Positions 13,630 through 25,755 of a stretch of 64,000 bases of DNA are shown piece by piece. Each line of letters opens with the position of its first letter. Within the stretch, counting starts at the first letter, position 1. Under the pieces are notes generated by a model, which saw only the letters and a list, made by a program, of their open reading frames with translations, made no database searches and was not told where the DNA came from. The position numbers and the translations under genes were made by a program. Origin of the DNA: Welwitschia mirabilis (lineage: Eukaryota > Gnetophyta > Gnetopsida > Welwitschiales); NCBI GenBank assembly GCA_051453625.1, contig JBOZIK010000001.1, positions 164,371,269-164,435,268 of the forward strand. Direction: 5' to 3'.

Positions 13630-14815
13630 TGTACTCCACTTTAATAATTGAAATAGATACTACTAATTATAGCTTTGACTTCCTTGAAATATTTGCTCCT
13701 ACCATTACAAATATTTGATGTATCATGGACTTTTTCATATTAAAATCATTTATAAAATCTGAATAAAAATACCCTAGAACCATCTTCTCATTTTTGCTTT
13801 AGTAGATAACAATCTTGAAGTTCCCTTAAAATGTGATAATCCACTAAAATACATTCTAATGCTTCTTTTCATGATTGCCTATGGATCTACTATATGATCC
13901 ATAACATTAGAAATAATGGGTCATATTCCCATAATTGCATACATCAATGTACCACCAACATTAGAGTATGATACATTATATGTATACTCCTTTTTCTTCT
14001 TAGTTTTTGGATACTACTGATAGAATAGTTTGAGATGCCTCCCAATGGGAGTTTTAATAGGTTTTGCATCTTGCATCCTAAATCTCTTAAGAATATTTTT
14101 GATATATGATTTCTAAAACAAGTAAAACTTACTATATTTCCTTTCTTGAGTGATGTCCACATCAAGGATTAGCTTGACTTCATCCAAGTCCTTTCTTTTA
14201 AACTTTAATGATAAGAGATCCTTTAGATTCTTAATCTCCATTTTGTTCTTTTCTATAATGATTATGTCATTTATCTATAGAATAAAACATATTAGATAGT
14301 CGTATTTATATTTTTTACTATACACATAGGAATCTATGAGACTTATTTGGAAATCAATATTACACATGAAGAAATAAAATTATTATACTGTCACCTTGAA
14401 CTCTAATTTAATACATACAAGAACTTCTTGAGTTCGTGGATAATATTTTCCTTACCTTTTATCACAAATCACTTTGACTTATTCATGTAAATCTCTTATC
14501 GTAGTTCCTCATGTAAGAAAGTTATTCTTACATTCATATACTCTATCTCAAGATCATCTATTATAGCTAAAGGCAAAATAGGTTGGATTGATGCTAACTA
14601 TACTATACATGCAAACACATCAGATATGTTTGCACCCATTTCTTGAATATAATACTTAGTAATCAATCTCACTTTTAATTGATTAATAAGTTCTAATGTA
14701 ACATGCTTTATTTTGAACAACCATTTGTTAAATATATGTTTTCTTCTTTTTAAGAGCTCACCAACTTCCATAGTTTGATTTTTTAAGATAAATAACATAT
14801 CTTCTTTCATTTCTA
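13630..14815 (-). pseudogene. Copia-1 reverse transcriptase and RNase H relic
   Basis: The RT amino end is readable at 14,598-14,810: a KNQT...ELLK start, a KWLFK block, then LKVRLITKYYIQ, which corresponds to the copia FKARLVAKGYxQ block. The active site YVDD at 14,266-14,277 has become stop-Ile-Asn-Asp (TAG ATA AAT GAC). The carboxyl part lies at 13,944-14,165 and slightly beyond, with frames broken but KLPLG and SIQKLRRK still visible. RNase H follows at about 13,790-13,640, with GYFYSDFIND for the usual GYxDSDxAGD and VEYIGF for the EAEYMA block. The damage is mostly C-to-T and G-to-A. The function in the living element was copying its RNA into DNA. Confidence 0.82.
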
Positions 14816-14859
14816 CTTACCATTCATTCTTTTGAAAATTTTTCAATGCCTCTTGATAA

Positions 14860-17086
14860 GATATTGATTCATTCACATTAGAAAATAATGACCATAATGC
14901 ATACTCATCATGAAATCTAGTTTTTAAAATACCTTTTTTTGGTCTTAAAGATATTTAAATATCCACCTGAGGCTAAGTATCCTTCACCTAAATCTATTTA
15001 TCAATAAAATCTTATTGCTAAGACTTTACTTTATTTTTCTCATCATCTTTACCTTTAGCAAGCTTCATATTTATAAAGAAATCCTTATTAAGTTAATTTA
15101 CCTTAGCATTATGTTGGTTTTTATACTATATAAATGATAATTCCTTGAATATAACATTCCTATTAAATAAGATCTTTCTCAAGATAGGATTCTACATCTC
15201 TTAATGTCTTATTCATATCTTAGAAGGATTTAATTCTTATATTTTAGGTTAATATTAATTCTATAAATATTTAAAATGTATACAGATGTAGGACATATAA
15301 AGATCATAATATGCTCAGAACTACTTAGTAATCCAATTTACACATTCTCTAGAGTCTTATCATTAATAGCAAGAGAACAGATTCTACTATCATGTAATGT
15401 TGATAACCTTCATCTATAAGATTTTATCGAAATTACAAAAACTTATCATGATTTTATCAAGGTTTAATAGTTTACATTTCATCCTTTCTATAACTCCATT
15501 TTATTATGGAGTTCCTATAACTATGAGTATCTCTTGATTTCTTCATACTCATGGTATGACTGTTTTTTCGAGATGTACTCTCTAATATAATTTATTTGAA
15601 GATACTTAATTTCTTTGTTAGTATTGATTTCTACCTAGGCCTCGAATTCCTTAAATTCAAGGAAAGCATAATATTTTTCTTTAAGAGAAAATATTCATGC
15701 CTTTTCTAATGTATTATTAATGATGGTAATGAAATATTATGCATCTCTAAAGATGCTTGAGAAAAAGGGCACAAAAAATTACTATGCACTAAATATAGGG
15801 TATCTTTAAGCCTTATTGTATTATGAAAAAAACTTTACTCTACATCATTTATCATGCAAATAATGCTTGCATAATAATATTTTATTTTTCATGGATTTGG
15901 AAGGAGAATCTTCTATATTAGTTTCTTTAATCTCTGCTCAATAATTTATTTAAAACATCTGTAATACAACATCAATGTAGCAAAATCTTCAACTATAGCG
16001 TTTACATCTTCTATAGTTGTATTTGCATTCCCTTCAATCCTATATCCTAATAAATTATAGATATTTACTTTCTTATTAGCTTTATTTATGTTTTAAGAAC
16101 CTTTAATAACTTTTATCATGACATTCTTTATAATGAACTTGTAACCAAGTTCATTCCATACTTTAAGAGAGATGGGTTCCTCCTCATGTTTCGTGTATGT
16201 TCACATTTGTGAAATTCTATACAACTCCATCATAAAAAGGGTACTAATACCAATAATTTTTTCTTCAGCATTTGTTCCCATCAAAAGTTATCCTTCATCA
16301 ATTTCTTGATATGTGTAAAACCAATATGTTTTAGAAGTAATATGTAATAAAGCTCTCAAATCAATATTCCATTCACTTCCTTAAGGTGATATTTTGAATG
16401 TGACTACATCTCTAGACTCTTCATTATTCGTTTCTTGTCCTTTACACGTTTAAACTTTAATCCAGAAATTTACTTATAAGAACTTCTATTTATGATTCAT
16501 TCTCTATCTAATAAGCCTTTACTAACTATTTTGCATTAGTACACTTCATTTGATCTTTGGAAAGAGTGTTTTACTCATTATCTCCAATTATATGGTATCC
16601 TTTTTACAGAAAGGTCATGACAAGAGGCTTATAACACAATTGAATAAATTTGAAAAGGATAAGAGATTAATCCTTTTCTTTAAGTTCCTTCTCAATGCTT
16701 GATAGATGGTATAGTATGTTATTTAAAGCATTCAAATAATCCACTAAGGAGATTTATTCCTTCATCTTAAAGTCATTGAGATCAAACCTCAAGGATAGCT
16801 TATTAATCAACTACATATATAATCTTTTCAACTTTATCTAGACTCTTGTATCATATTTTATCCTTATTAAATTAAATGAAACATGATCTACAAGACTTAG
16901 TTTGATGGTACTTTAAGCCCTTGTATCGAGATCCTCCTAGTCTTCATTAAACATGTCAATATACTTATTTGCTTATAATTCCTTATGAAATCCTCATATA
17001 ATAAGGAGATCTCTTATTTAAATTTTTCAAAATTTAAAGTTATTTTTGTTGTTAAAGTCCTCCACCTCAAACTTTGCATTCAACAT
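14860..17086 (-). pseudogene. Copia-1 gag, protease and integrase relic
   Basis: Gag starts with the ATG at 17,086 (MLNAKFEVEDFNNKNNF), a typical start for TNT1-like gag; the Trp of the LWK motif is now a stop (TGA at 17,027-17,029). Around 15,480-15,518 the integrase motif TPQQNGVxERM reads TP-stop-stop-NGVIERM, because both Gln codons CAA became TAA (15,501-15,506). Between these points the frames are broken and I could not place protease with certainty. The integrase would have inserted the DNA copy. Confidence 0.75.
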
Positions 17087-17115
17087 CTTCAAAGTAACTC
17101 TAAGCATAACCACCT

Positions 17116-17127
17116 ACTTTACTACCA
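17116..17127 (-). promoter_or_regulatory. Copia-1 primer binding site
   Basis: Minus-strand TGGTAGTAAAGT against TGGTATCAGAGC of the initiator tRNA-Met complement (8 of 12 agree), five bases from the LTR end and just before gag. Confidence 0.6.
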
Positions 17128-17132
17128 ATTAT

Positions 17133-17695
17133 TACAAAAATAAAGAACTTGTGTAGTATAAAGAATATACTAGATTAACTATTTATAAAACAAAAGAATG
17201 TAAAGTACAAAACATGAAAACAACAATGGCAAAACAACATGTAGTAAAGAAGAATAAAAGATACAAGACATAATAAGATTTAATGTGATTTAATGATGTG
17301 CCTACCTTCATAGGAAAGGGGATTAACATTTTACATTATAAAAGTAAGAAAAAATTACTAGAAATTACATATTCACTATATGATATAGTAGTAGAATCCT
17401 ATCTTATAACTAGCCACATTTGCTCACTCAAATCACTTACAACTCTAGATGATTAAATAATGTTTGTGATGCTACATAATTGATGTTGTAATATGCTAAA
17501 ACCTCATGTATGAGAGCACTACTTAGGATTAGGTTTATAGTTAAATTAAAAAATTTCTAAAATAATCATTCTTTATTACTTGCTAAGTTTGATTCATGCT
17601 TAACTTGGATATGATAATATTTAGCTAATATCTAATTTAGAGTGGGGCTAAATTTAAGAAAAATATAAAAGAATAAATTTAAGGCTCATATTCCA
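17133..17695 (-). repeat. Copia-1 5' LTR
   Basis: Partner of 12,679-13,249. Its minus-strand start is TGGAATATGAGCC. It would have carried the promoter of the element. Confidence 0.88.
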
Positions 17696-20200
17696 TTAGC
17701 ATGATACCCAAAGTTTATATTGAACATGTAAAAATCATAGGATTGAATCCGAACCATGCTCAATCACCATTATTAGAATCAAGAACACATAACTCTACTA
17801 ATAATAGGTGGTATAATTAATGGAATACTCATACTTCATTTATGAGGTTATGGATTTAAACATTTTAATTCCCTACTTGAATTACAATAAGGCCTTTAAC
17901 ATAATCAAATCATCATTTAGATGATTATGAGGGCTACACTTTCAAGAGGTGTTACAGCCACTAAAAGTTTTAAGTTTAACATGCCCCTAAAACATATAAA
18001 TTTACTATATATATTTCATCTTGCAATAACAAACTATGCTATGTATATTATATTTTATTCTATCCTTTACATGAACACATAACAAGGCATGTGGACCATA
18101 TTTCAATAATATGACAAACAAATAATGATATAATGGCTATAATTACATGTTCTTTTTAGTTGTGAAAATAAAGCTAAATATTATTAATAAAGAAAATTTC
18201 TAATTAATGACTACCAATTTGGACTATATGTCTTAAAGGACTTTAATGATGATAAATCAAATCTTATTTCAAAATTTAAATAGGATGAAAAAACAAAATA
18301 ATAAAAATGCAAACTAGAATGCCTAATTAATTGTTTGAAAATTTTCATGATAAATTAATCCTAAAATTATTTTTAAGTAGTTGATAAAAAACCCACATAA
18401 AATAATAGATTTTATAATATAGCAAGCCTAATTTTTTCATAGCATTAATATATTGGTAGCTATGTCCTTAGTTAAGGACATATTAAATTATATTATTATT
18501 TTTCTCTATTATTATGATATTTTTAAAGCAAGTTTTAAAGAGCCTTATGATTAAATGCCAAGTACCCATAGCCCCTTAAATTCTAGATTATTTTGGAAAT
18601 GTTACTATCTAAATCATAAAACACATGAAACATACTAAAAAATATAATTAAAAAAAGTAGCTAACATTTTCTCTTACTCTTGGTAGCTAACCATGTCTTT
18701 GCTATGATTTGTTAAGCCTTTGGAAATTTGTAGACAAATTTGTAGCATAATAAGCCTTACAACTATAGCTATTCTTATTATTAATTGCTAAAACATCAAT
18801 TTTAATTAATATTTTTGAACTATGTTTTAGGATTATTAAGTACATCTATTTTAGAAATATCATTGACCTCTTATGATAAATGATCTCATCATTCTTAATG
18901 AGTTCCATATATCAAGTTTGATCTATTAACATATTATGTTGGCTATGAGTTTCCTAATAAATTATTCCTAAATAAGAAATCAACTTGACATTATTTTTTC
19001 TCTTAATTTTTTATGAAAGATGAATTCATTATAAATGATAATAAGTATCATTTATGTGATGGCCATAAATGATGTAGGATATTTTAAGATTCTAGTCATA
19101 AATATAAACTTAATCATTAATCTAATTAACACAAGTAATTATCTCCTTCAACTATTAAGCTTTATAAAATATAATGAAAAATGTCATACACTTATTTATG
19201 CTTTAAATTTATGCTCTTTATTTTTTTTTTCTTTTTTGCTTTTTGGTCTTTCATTTATAAAAAAGCCCATATACTTATCTATTTCCTTGTAATGCTTAAT
19301 AGAACCATTGTCCATGACTCAAATCTCTCTCTTTTAACTTAATCTTATCTTTAAGGATGATGTCCTAGGGGGCAAGCATTATTTAACACTTTTATTTTCT
19401 AAAATTAAAGAGTATTATCAATAAAAGATTTCATCTTTTAACTTTTAAATTAACTTCTAATGCATTTCCCAAAAGGGAAAACCTCCTTCTCTTCATATCC
19501 ATTGGGCTTTTCATAATTACATACATTTGCTAGGTTAGTTTAAACTAGTTAGGCTATTAGAATTATCTAAGTTAATATCCATTCTAATATTTTCCTCCCA
19601 TCTAATATCTCCTATTATATGGAGGATATTTCCTAAGGTTAATTGCTAATAAAATCTAATAATTTATAAAAATACATAAAAATACTATAAACCCCACTAA
19701 AGTATTAGAAATGTGAAAATGATAACCTAAAGACTTAGTTTTAATCATTCATTTACAAAAAAAAAAAAATCTTACTAAAGGAATAGTTAATATGATTAGT
19801 AATCTAATAAACTTAATTCAAATTGGACTACCAAGATCACATCTTAATAAAGGAAAACTTGAATGCTTTAAGTTGAAGATTTATACATTTCCACTATACA
19901 CATAATATACCTTCTAAAGAAGGAAATAGATAAATGCATTAGAAAATAAACTATAATACTAAAATATCATGTTTTTCTAAGAACTACTAATATTCTAGCA
20001 TATGTTTAGCTACATATACTGGAGTAGGGAAAAGATATTACCAATTTTTCAAGTTATGCTATAATAAAGACAGCATTAAAAATAAATTTTTTTAATTTTT
20101 CATTAATTTTAATTCTACAATACAATACATAGTAGATGCATGTCTATAAAACCAACTAATACAAATTAATGTTTCTTCTGTAGGTAATATTAAAGTGTAA
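17696..20200. other. AT-rich DNA without recognisable content
   Basis: The longest frame (19,035-19,292, +) codes a hydrophobic, low-complexity peptide that simply follows from T-rich DNA. No domain, LTR pair or RNA gene is seen. Confidence 0.5.
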
Positions 20201-22900
20201 CGGATGCTCAAGATTTTAATTTAGGGAGAACTAGAGCTATAATGTGCTACCTTGGTGGATCTCTAATAAAGAATCATTTCTCACTTTCTTTCCTTACCAA
20301 AATACATTCATTTTAATTAGGCTTTCTCATTTATATTTTGCTCTCTTATTTCTTGTTAGTTTGTTTCTTTTCTTGCTCCTTCAAACTAGCTACATTAGTT
20401 AGGTTATTTATGAATCTTAGCTTATCCCTTCCATTACTTATGCTCATGAGAAGTAGTAATTTTACTAGTAATATTTATTAATAGTAATATACATAAAAAA
20501 CTAAATATTAACATAAAATTACCAATTAAATTAAATGATAAGTATAACTTTGGATTTAGTTTAGATTTAGAACACATTCTTAAAAATTAAAATTAGACAT
20601 TAGATTATTATTAATCATTATCCCCATGCTCAAGCGTTTTTTAATTCCTTAACAAAAATTATAATTTATGCAAAAATATATAACTCCTACTTTCTAATTC
20701 TTTTCTTAATGATAAAGAGATAGCCTTCTTCTAACTCTAATTTTATTGTTTACCAAGACTATTAGGTTGAGTTTCTTTCTTGTTTTATTTGAGCTAAGAT
20801 CTTTCTTTATTCTTCTAGGAGTATAGGGTATCCTAAATTGATTTATTCTAGCCTCTTTAATTCCTTACATTTAATTGAGATGACTTTCCTCCCTTCCCTA
20901 CCTCTTAATGGGTCTCAAACCGACTTAGCTTATTTTCTTTTTATCTTAGATGTAGAAGGGGCTTTATGACACATGGTTGATTTTGATGTTATCTCAATTT
21001 TCATGTTTCTTTCTTTGGAATTCTACCTAATTAGAATCTTACAAATTGTTGTATCATTCCCTTTTTTCATTTTTACAAAATTGTTTTCAAAATTATCTCA
21101 TAGATTATTCTTATTATTTCTAATTTAATCTTTATAAAGGCATCATTGTGAATCTTGAGATGAGATTGCAAAAAGTTTCACATATGTTCTACATTTATTT
21201 ATGATACTATAATATTGGAAAAATGTATTATCTATAATATTTTGAACTCCTTTTATAAATAATTGTACCTTCGTTTGATTAAATTCTCTTTTGAACTTAT
21301 TTAGCTCTGTACCCTAGATTGAAAAATTCTAGAAATTTTTTCTTATCCCTTAAAAGTCTTAAATAATATTTTCTAATTATTATTAAATTTATTTATAAAT
21401 TCATGTAATTTTTAAGGGTAGTAATGCAAAATTTAGTGTATAGATAGTTTTTCATGTCTAAAGCCTACTCTTTTCTTCACTATGACCTCCATGGTTTTTA
21501 GCTCATGTAGCACCCTCATGTTCTTTTTTATACAAATTTTGAAGTATCAATTGGATTTATTTTATATAATTATTCTATTATTATTTCTTATATTGAAAAA
21601 GGATTTATCCATAAATTTTCTTACTACATTTATTTTCTTCACATACAAGTTAATATTGCATATTTATTTTATTTCAACCTTCTCAAAGAAGGTATTCAGA
21701 ATATATAAGAGATTTTCATCTATTGAAGCATATTTAGGATCTCATTGAAATGATATGTTATTACTTTTGCTAGTTTCTAAACTTCATTTTTTAATTTTTA
21801 ATAAAAATAGCTTTACCATTAAGCTGGCAGCAACGTAAGAAGAAGTTTATTTTCCTATAGAATTTTTCCTTTTTAATATTTTTTAAGAGATTTATTTTCT
21901 TCCAATTTTTTTCTAATAAACCTTTTATTAGGTTCTAGCGTTATTTAATAAGAGTTATTTAATTTAATTCTTATATCCACTTTTGCTTACAATTATTATC
22001 CTTTATTAGAATATTCATATATTTTTCATTCATTCCTTAGATATCTATTTACATCTTTTCTAAATACTTTATATTTTAAGGTAGAGATCCTTCATTTTAC
22101 ATGAATGTAATAAAAAATTTTTATGCTTAACATAATAAGTATCATACTTCTTTCCCATAGAATGTTTTAATTCTTCTTTATTTTTAAATAGAGCTTTAGG
22201 AAAATTTATTTCATGTAGATTTATTTCTAATTTAAAATCCGTTCATATGCCATTATTAATTTTACATTGGCCTTCTTATAAGGATCTAAAATATGGACTC
22301 TCTTAGCTCTGTTGGTTATTTATTATTCTAGTTTATTAATTTTACTTTTTCACTTTTCTAATTGATATATTAAAAATTCATTTCCAAATTTTAAGCATGC
22401 CCCTTGATTTTATAGTTTAGTAATATCATCTTTTATTCTCTTAAAAACTTGCTCTTGCCTTTGAAAGAATTTAAATAATTATACAAACTATCAATTTTAT
22501 CTTCCTCTAATGCTTTGGATAATGATTCTAGCTAAGAAGAATAGGTGGGAAGAAGCTACTCTATAGTAAATTAATCTACTCCTTCTACTACTATAGCTAG
22601 TGCAGGTAAGCCTATGCCTTATGGAATGTCTGAAGCTTCACTTGGTCTTGGTTAGCATAGTACTTGTGTTAAACTCTATTCTTGCATTACTTTTAAAATA
22701 CTTAATTCTTTGTCTCCAGGTAAGGATTGAATATTTAATTTAATTTAGGGATTATTCACTTTAGGATTGATTCTTTTTTATTTAAGAATCATTATTACCA
22801 AGTAAGGAATCCTATTCTAATGACTTCAAATACTCCAAATTATGTCATTTTTATTGTATGTCTTAAGAAATTCTAAAGATACCCCTAACTATATTGACAT
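20200..22900 (-). pseudogene. Unidentified decayed coding relic on the minus strand
   Basis: I do not recognise it. Between about 22,730 and 22,150 a minus-strand reading runs for nearly 200 codons with only scattered TAA/TAG/TGA stops and about one frame slip. It shows a proline-containing linker, an acidic/basic helical stretch (KALEEDKIDSLYNYL, then RIKDDITKL) and the segment RVHILDPYKKANVKL. Further on (about 21,320-21,100) there is ELNKFKREFNQTKVQLFIKG. The layout (linker, coiled-coil-like helix, structural domain) would fit the capsid part of a retroelement, but no RT signature follows it in the 18-20 kb stretch, so the class stays open. Confidence 0.35.
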
Positions 22901-23241
22901 TTTTCTATCTTTATAAATCATTGATAACCTCTACTAGTTATAGCCTATGTAAGCTTATTACTTTATTTGTTAAGGATAAAAACTAGGTTACTAATCATAA
23001 TTCTAATTATTATAAGTAATTCAAGATTAAATTTATTATCAAAATTAATTATACTTTATTTATTTCAAATTATTTTTAATATAGTCATACTTAACTTAGC
23101 ATCTTCTTTTCTATTGAAACTTTTTATTAACTTTTTCTCTATTGGCAAATGTAGTATATTTTTAATATCTTCTTAAGAGAAGGAAATCCTATATTTTTTT
23201 ACTATTGTAATTAATCCCCTATCATCTTTAACACATTTCAT

Positions 23242-23685
23242 NNNNNNNNNNNNNNNNNNNNNNNNNNNNNNNNNNNNNNNNNNNNNNNNNNNNNNNNNNN
23301 NNNNNNNNNNNNNNNNNNNNNNNNNNNNNNNNNNNNNNNNNNNNNNNNNNNNNNNNNNNNNNNNNNNNNNNNNNNNNNNNNNNNNNNNNNNNNNNNNNNN
23401 NNNNNNNNNNNNNNNNNNNNNNNNNNNNNNNNNNNNNNNNNNNNNNNNNNNNNNNNNNNNNNNNNNNNNNNNNNNNNNNNNNNNNNNNNNNNNNNNNNNN
23501 NNNNNNNNNNNNNNNNNNNNNNNNNNNNNNNNNNNNNNNNNNNNNNNNNNNNNNNNNNNNNNNNNNNNNNNNNNNNNNNNNNNNNNNNNNNNNNNNNNNN
23601 NNNNNNNNNNNNNNNNNNNNNNNNNNNNNNNNNNNNNNNNNNNNNNNNNNNNNNNNNNNNNNNNNNNNNNNNNNNNNNNNNNNNN
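23242..23685. other. Assembly gap (444 N) with duplicated flanks
   Basis: The last 44 or so bases before the gap (ending ACACATTTCAT) return directly after it with one visible difference. Confidence 0.95.
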
Positions 23686-23729
23686 TTTACTATTGTAATT
23701 AATCCCCTATCATATTTAACACATTTCAT

Positions 23730-24264
23730 ATTTTTATTAAACTTAAAAACTAATTTTGCATTATATTTCTTATTGAAAGCTACCTACTACATCATTTCAA
23801 TTTAATACTTCTTTATTCAAATTCTAAGGGGGATAGGTTGGAGAGTATTTATTCAAAATTTATTAATAAAATTACTTTACATTCTAAAAATAAATAATTT
23901 TTAAAGTTAAATAAATTCTTATTTCAACTTAATTTCAAAAAAGACAAAATTTATCTCTAATGAATGAAGAAATTTCTTTTTTTATTACAGGTAAATATTA
24001 GTTCATTTCATATGAATTTATATTTAAAAGTAAACCCATGATATCAAATTAATTTTTGAGTTTTATATAAAATAGTAAAATTTCCTTACTATAAACTTTA
24101 AAATTTTAAGCAAATGTGGATGTTAGAATTTCAAATGCAAACATAAATTACCTATTTTTATCTAATCCTTTTACCAGGATAAATTATACACACTCTTGAA
24201 TAAAACCAGAGAGAGTAGCTAATACTGGAGTAACCATGGAAATAAATTCTTTTCTTCTCATACC
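23730..24264. other. AT-rich DNA, possibly the first part of an LTR
   Basis: It precedes the LTR end at 24,265-24,427, but I cannot pair it with the copy at 46.8 kb, so the LTR start is not placed. Confidence 0.35.
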
Positions 24265-24427
24265 TCCCTATTTTCTAAAGAATTAGGTTTACTCTAACTT
24301 ATTTTCTTATGTAAGTTTACAAAGTTAGAATAACTCACGCTATACCTTGTATGTTTACTTACCATTATTTAAGAATGTTTTGAGATCTAATTTTTAAGTT
24401 AGGTAAGCACAACACACAACATAACAT
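24265..24427 (+). repeat. LTR end, shared with 46,872-47,036
   Basis: Both places read in the same order: TTTTCTAAAGAATTA, AACT.ATTTTCTT, TAAGTTTA..AA.TT.GA.TAACTCAC, ATGTTT.AAGATCTAATTTTTAAGTTA, then AACA.AACATAA. At this copy a PBS follows immediately, so this is the 3' end of a 5' LTR on the plus strand. Confidence 0.65.
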
Positions 24428-24429
24428 TT

Positions 24430-24447
24430 TGGCATCATTACTAAGGA
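24430..24447 (+). promoter_or_regulatory. Primer binding site, tRNA-Asp type, deaminated
   Basis: TGGCATCATTACTAAGGA against TGGCGCCGTTGCCGGGGA, the complement of the plant tRNA-Asp 3' end used by Athila-type elements. It differs at seven of 18 positions, and all seven are G-to-A or C-to-T. Confidence 0.72.
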
Positions 24448-25080
24448 TGAATTCAATATTTCTAGAAAGAAAGTAAGACTTTGAAATATCAAGTTCTATA
24501 TAAAATGCAAGATGATATTATTCTTTTAATGTATTACTTTCTTTTGGTATTATACAATAGTACCAAGTTTTGAGTTTACAAGCTTTGCTTAATTGTACTT
24601 TTATTAGTTGTAACATATCTTCCTTTATTTTTTTAGCAATTAGATTTGATAAATAAATGTACACCTTATGCTTTAATGTAATTTTGGAAATTACAACCTA
24701 AAATATTTATTTATCACATACCTTTCAGTGTTGATAAATCTTGGTTTTATGGAAGGCAAAATAACTATACTTGAAATTTTTATAAAACATGAAAAGTGTT
24801 TTCCATTAGAAAATTATGCTTCTATGGAGGAAAAACGAGACCTTTACATGAAATTCATGCTATAATAAGAAGGAATCTACAATTGAAGAATAATTCCATG
24901 GATGGTAAGAAACCTTTAGCTGAAATATTTTCTAAAATTAGGAAATGTAAGTCTCTTTAAGAAACCTTAATTAATAGAAAGAAGAACTTTTCTCTTAAAG
25001 GATGTTATTGGAACTAGAACTTATTCCTATTTTAACTCTTCCTATTTTTCCCATTCCTATAAATTCCTAGGAGTTACCTA
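24448..25080 (+). other. Unassigned stretch with one partly open frame
   Basis: At about 24,721-24,958 one plus-strand frame has only two stops before its end and reads VDKSWFYGRQ, then GGKTRPLHEIHAIIRR and KPLAEIFSKIRK. I do not recognise it. It may be interior of the Gypsy element whose PBS lies upstream, or organelle-derived like its right neighbour. Confidence 0.35.
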
Positions 25081-25154
25081 GAGTTAGTAGCTCAGTGGAA
25101 AAGAGTTCATGGTTCCAGACCATGAGTTCAAGGGTTCAAATCCCTTCTAGCTCA
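25081..25154 (+). tRNA. tRNA-like sequence with anticodon CCA (Trp by anticodon; perhaps a decayed organelle tRNA)
   Basis: A complete 74-nt cloverleaf. The acceptor stem GAGTTAG/CTAGCTC has seven pairs (one G-T), the D stem GCTC/GAGT has one G-T, the anticodon stem CATGG/CCATG and T stem AAGGG/CCCTT are perfect, the T loop is TTCAAAT, and the discriminator base is A. The anticodon loop TTCCAGA gives CCA at 25,115-25,117. It does not resemble the nuclear or plastid tRNA-Trp I know. A G-to-A change in a former CCG anticodon (tRNA-Arg, a plastid gene in several lower plants and gymnosperms) would explain it, as would the T-G pairs in two stems. The neighbouring psbL fragment favours an organelle origin. 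Whether it is expressed cannot be told. Confidence 0.72.
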
Positions 25155-25230
25155 GATTCTAAAAGATAAAGATTAATATCTTTTTTTTTTTGTATAGGTT
25201 TTTTCTTCATTAACCAAGGCAAATTATAAT

Positions 25231-25444
25231 CCTTTTAATTTGAAAAGTGGAATAGAATCATAATGTTTCAAAAGAAAAGAATTTTTTCTTTATTTCAATT
25301 TGAAAATTTCTTTGTTTCTAATTGAAAAATAATTAGAGAATAGAACAACAAGTATAAAAATAAGTAATAATCCCCAGTATAGACTAGTAAACTTTTTTCT
25401 TTTTAATCTTCTTTGGATATGATTATGAATTTGAATATTATTCC
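25231..25444 (-). pseudogene. psbL: Plastid-derived psbL fragment, first copy (NUPT)
   Basis: PsbL is a small one-helix subunit of photosystem II. On the minus strand, 25,388-25,326 reads [11 protein letters not shown]...VLFSNYF, nearly identical to the universally conserved membrane part of PsbL. The first 15 or so codons are badly changed, with no ATG in place. After FSNYF one base is missing: TTTTCAATTAG stands where a 12-base end coding Phe-Phe-Asn-stop is expected, so the frame runs on. No psbJ, psbF or psbE is visible beside it. This looks like a decayed plastid insert in nuclear DNA. The feature covers the block that is repeated after the gap. Confidence 0.8.
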
Positions 25445-25544
25445 NNNNNNNNNNNNNNNNNNNNNNNNNNNNNNNNNNNNNNNNNNNNNNNNNNNNNNNN
25501 NNNNNNNNNNNNNNNNNNNNNNNNNNNNNNNNNNNNNNNNNNNN
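25445..25544. other. Assembly gap (100 N) with duplicated flanks
   Basis: Separates two near-identical copies of the psbL fragment. Confidence 0.95.

Positions 25545-25755
<211 letters not shown>

Larger units (their letters stand above)
12679..17695 (-). mobile_element. Copia-1: complete decayed Ty1/copia LTR retrotransposon (Tork/TNT1-like)
   Basis: A 5.0-kb element read on the minus strand, with LTRs of about 571 and 563 bp at 12,679-13,249 and 17,133-17,695. Reading from right to left there are a PBS like the initiator tRNA-Met complement (17,116-17,127), gag starting at 17,086, integrase around 15.5 kb, reverse transcriptase at 14.8-13.9 kb, RNase H at 13.8-13.6 kb and a polypurine tract at 13,250-13,263. 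The order gag-integrase-RT-RNase H defines copia. Size, gag start and the KP.KTP...VPY...VG part of RT resemble the Tork/TNT1 group. Many stops and lost catalytic residues show that it is dead. I could not find a convincing target-site duplication. Confidence 0.9.

Noticed and set aside
21482-21748. 88-codon hydrophobic frame
   Set aside because: Phe/Ile/Leu-rich translation of T-rich DNA, antisense to a better supported relic.
20200-22900. Endogenous pararetrovirus
   Set aside because: Considered because of the capsid-like layout, but no RT, RNase H or movement-protein signature could be read.
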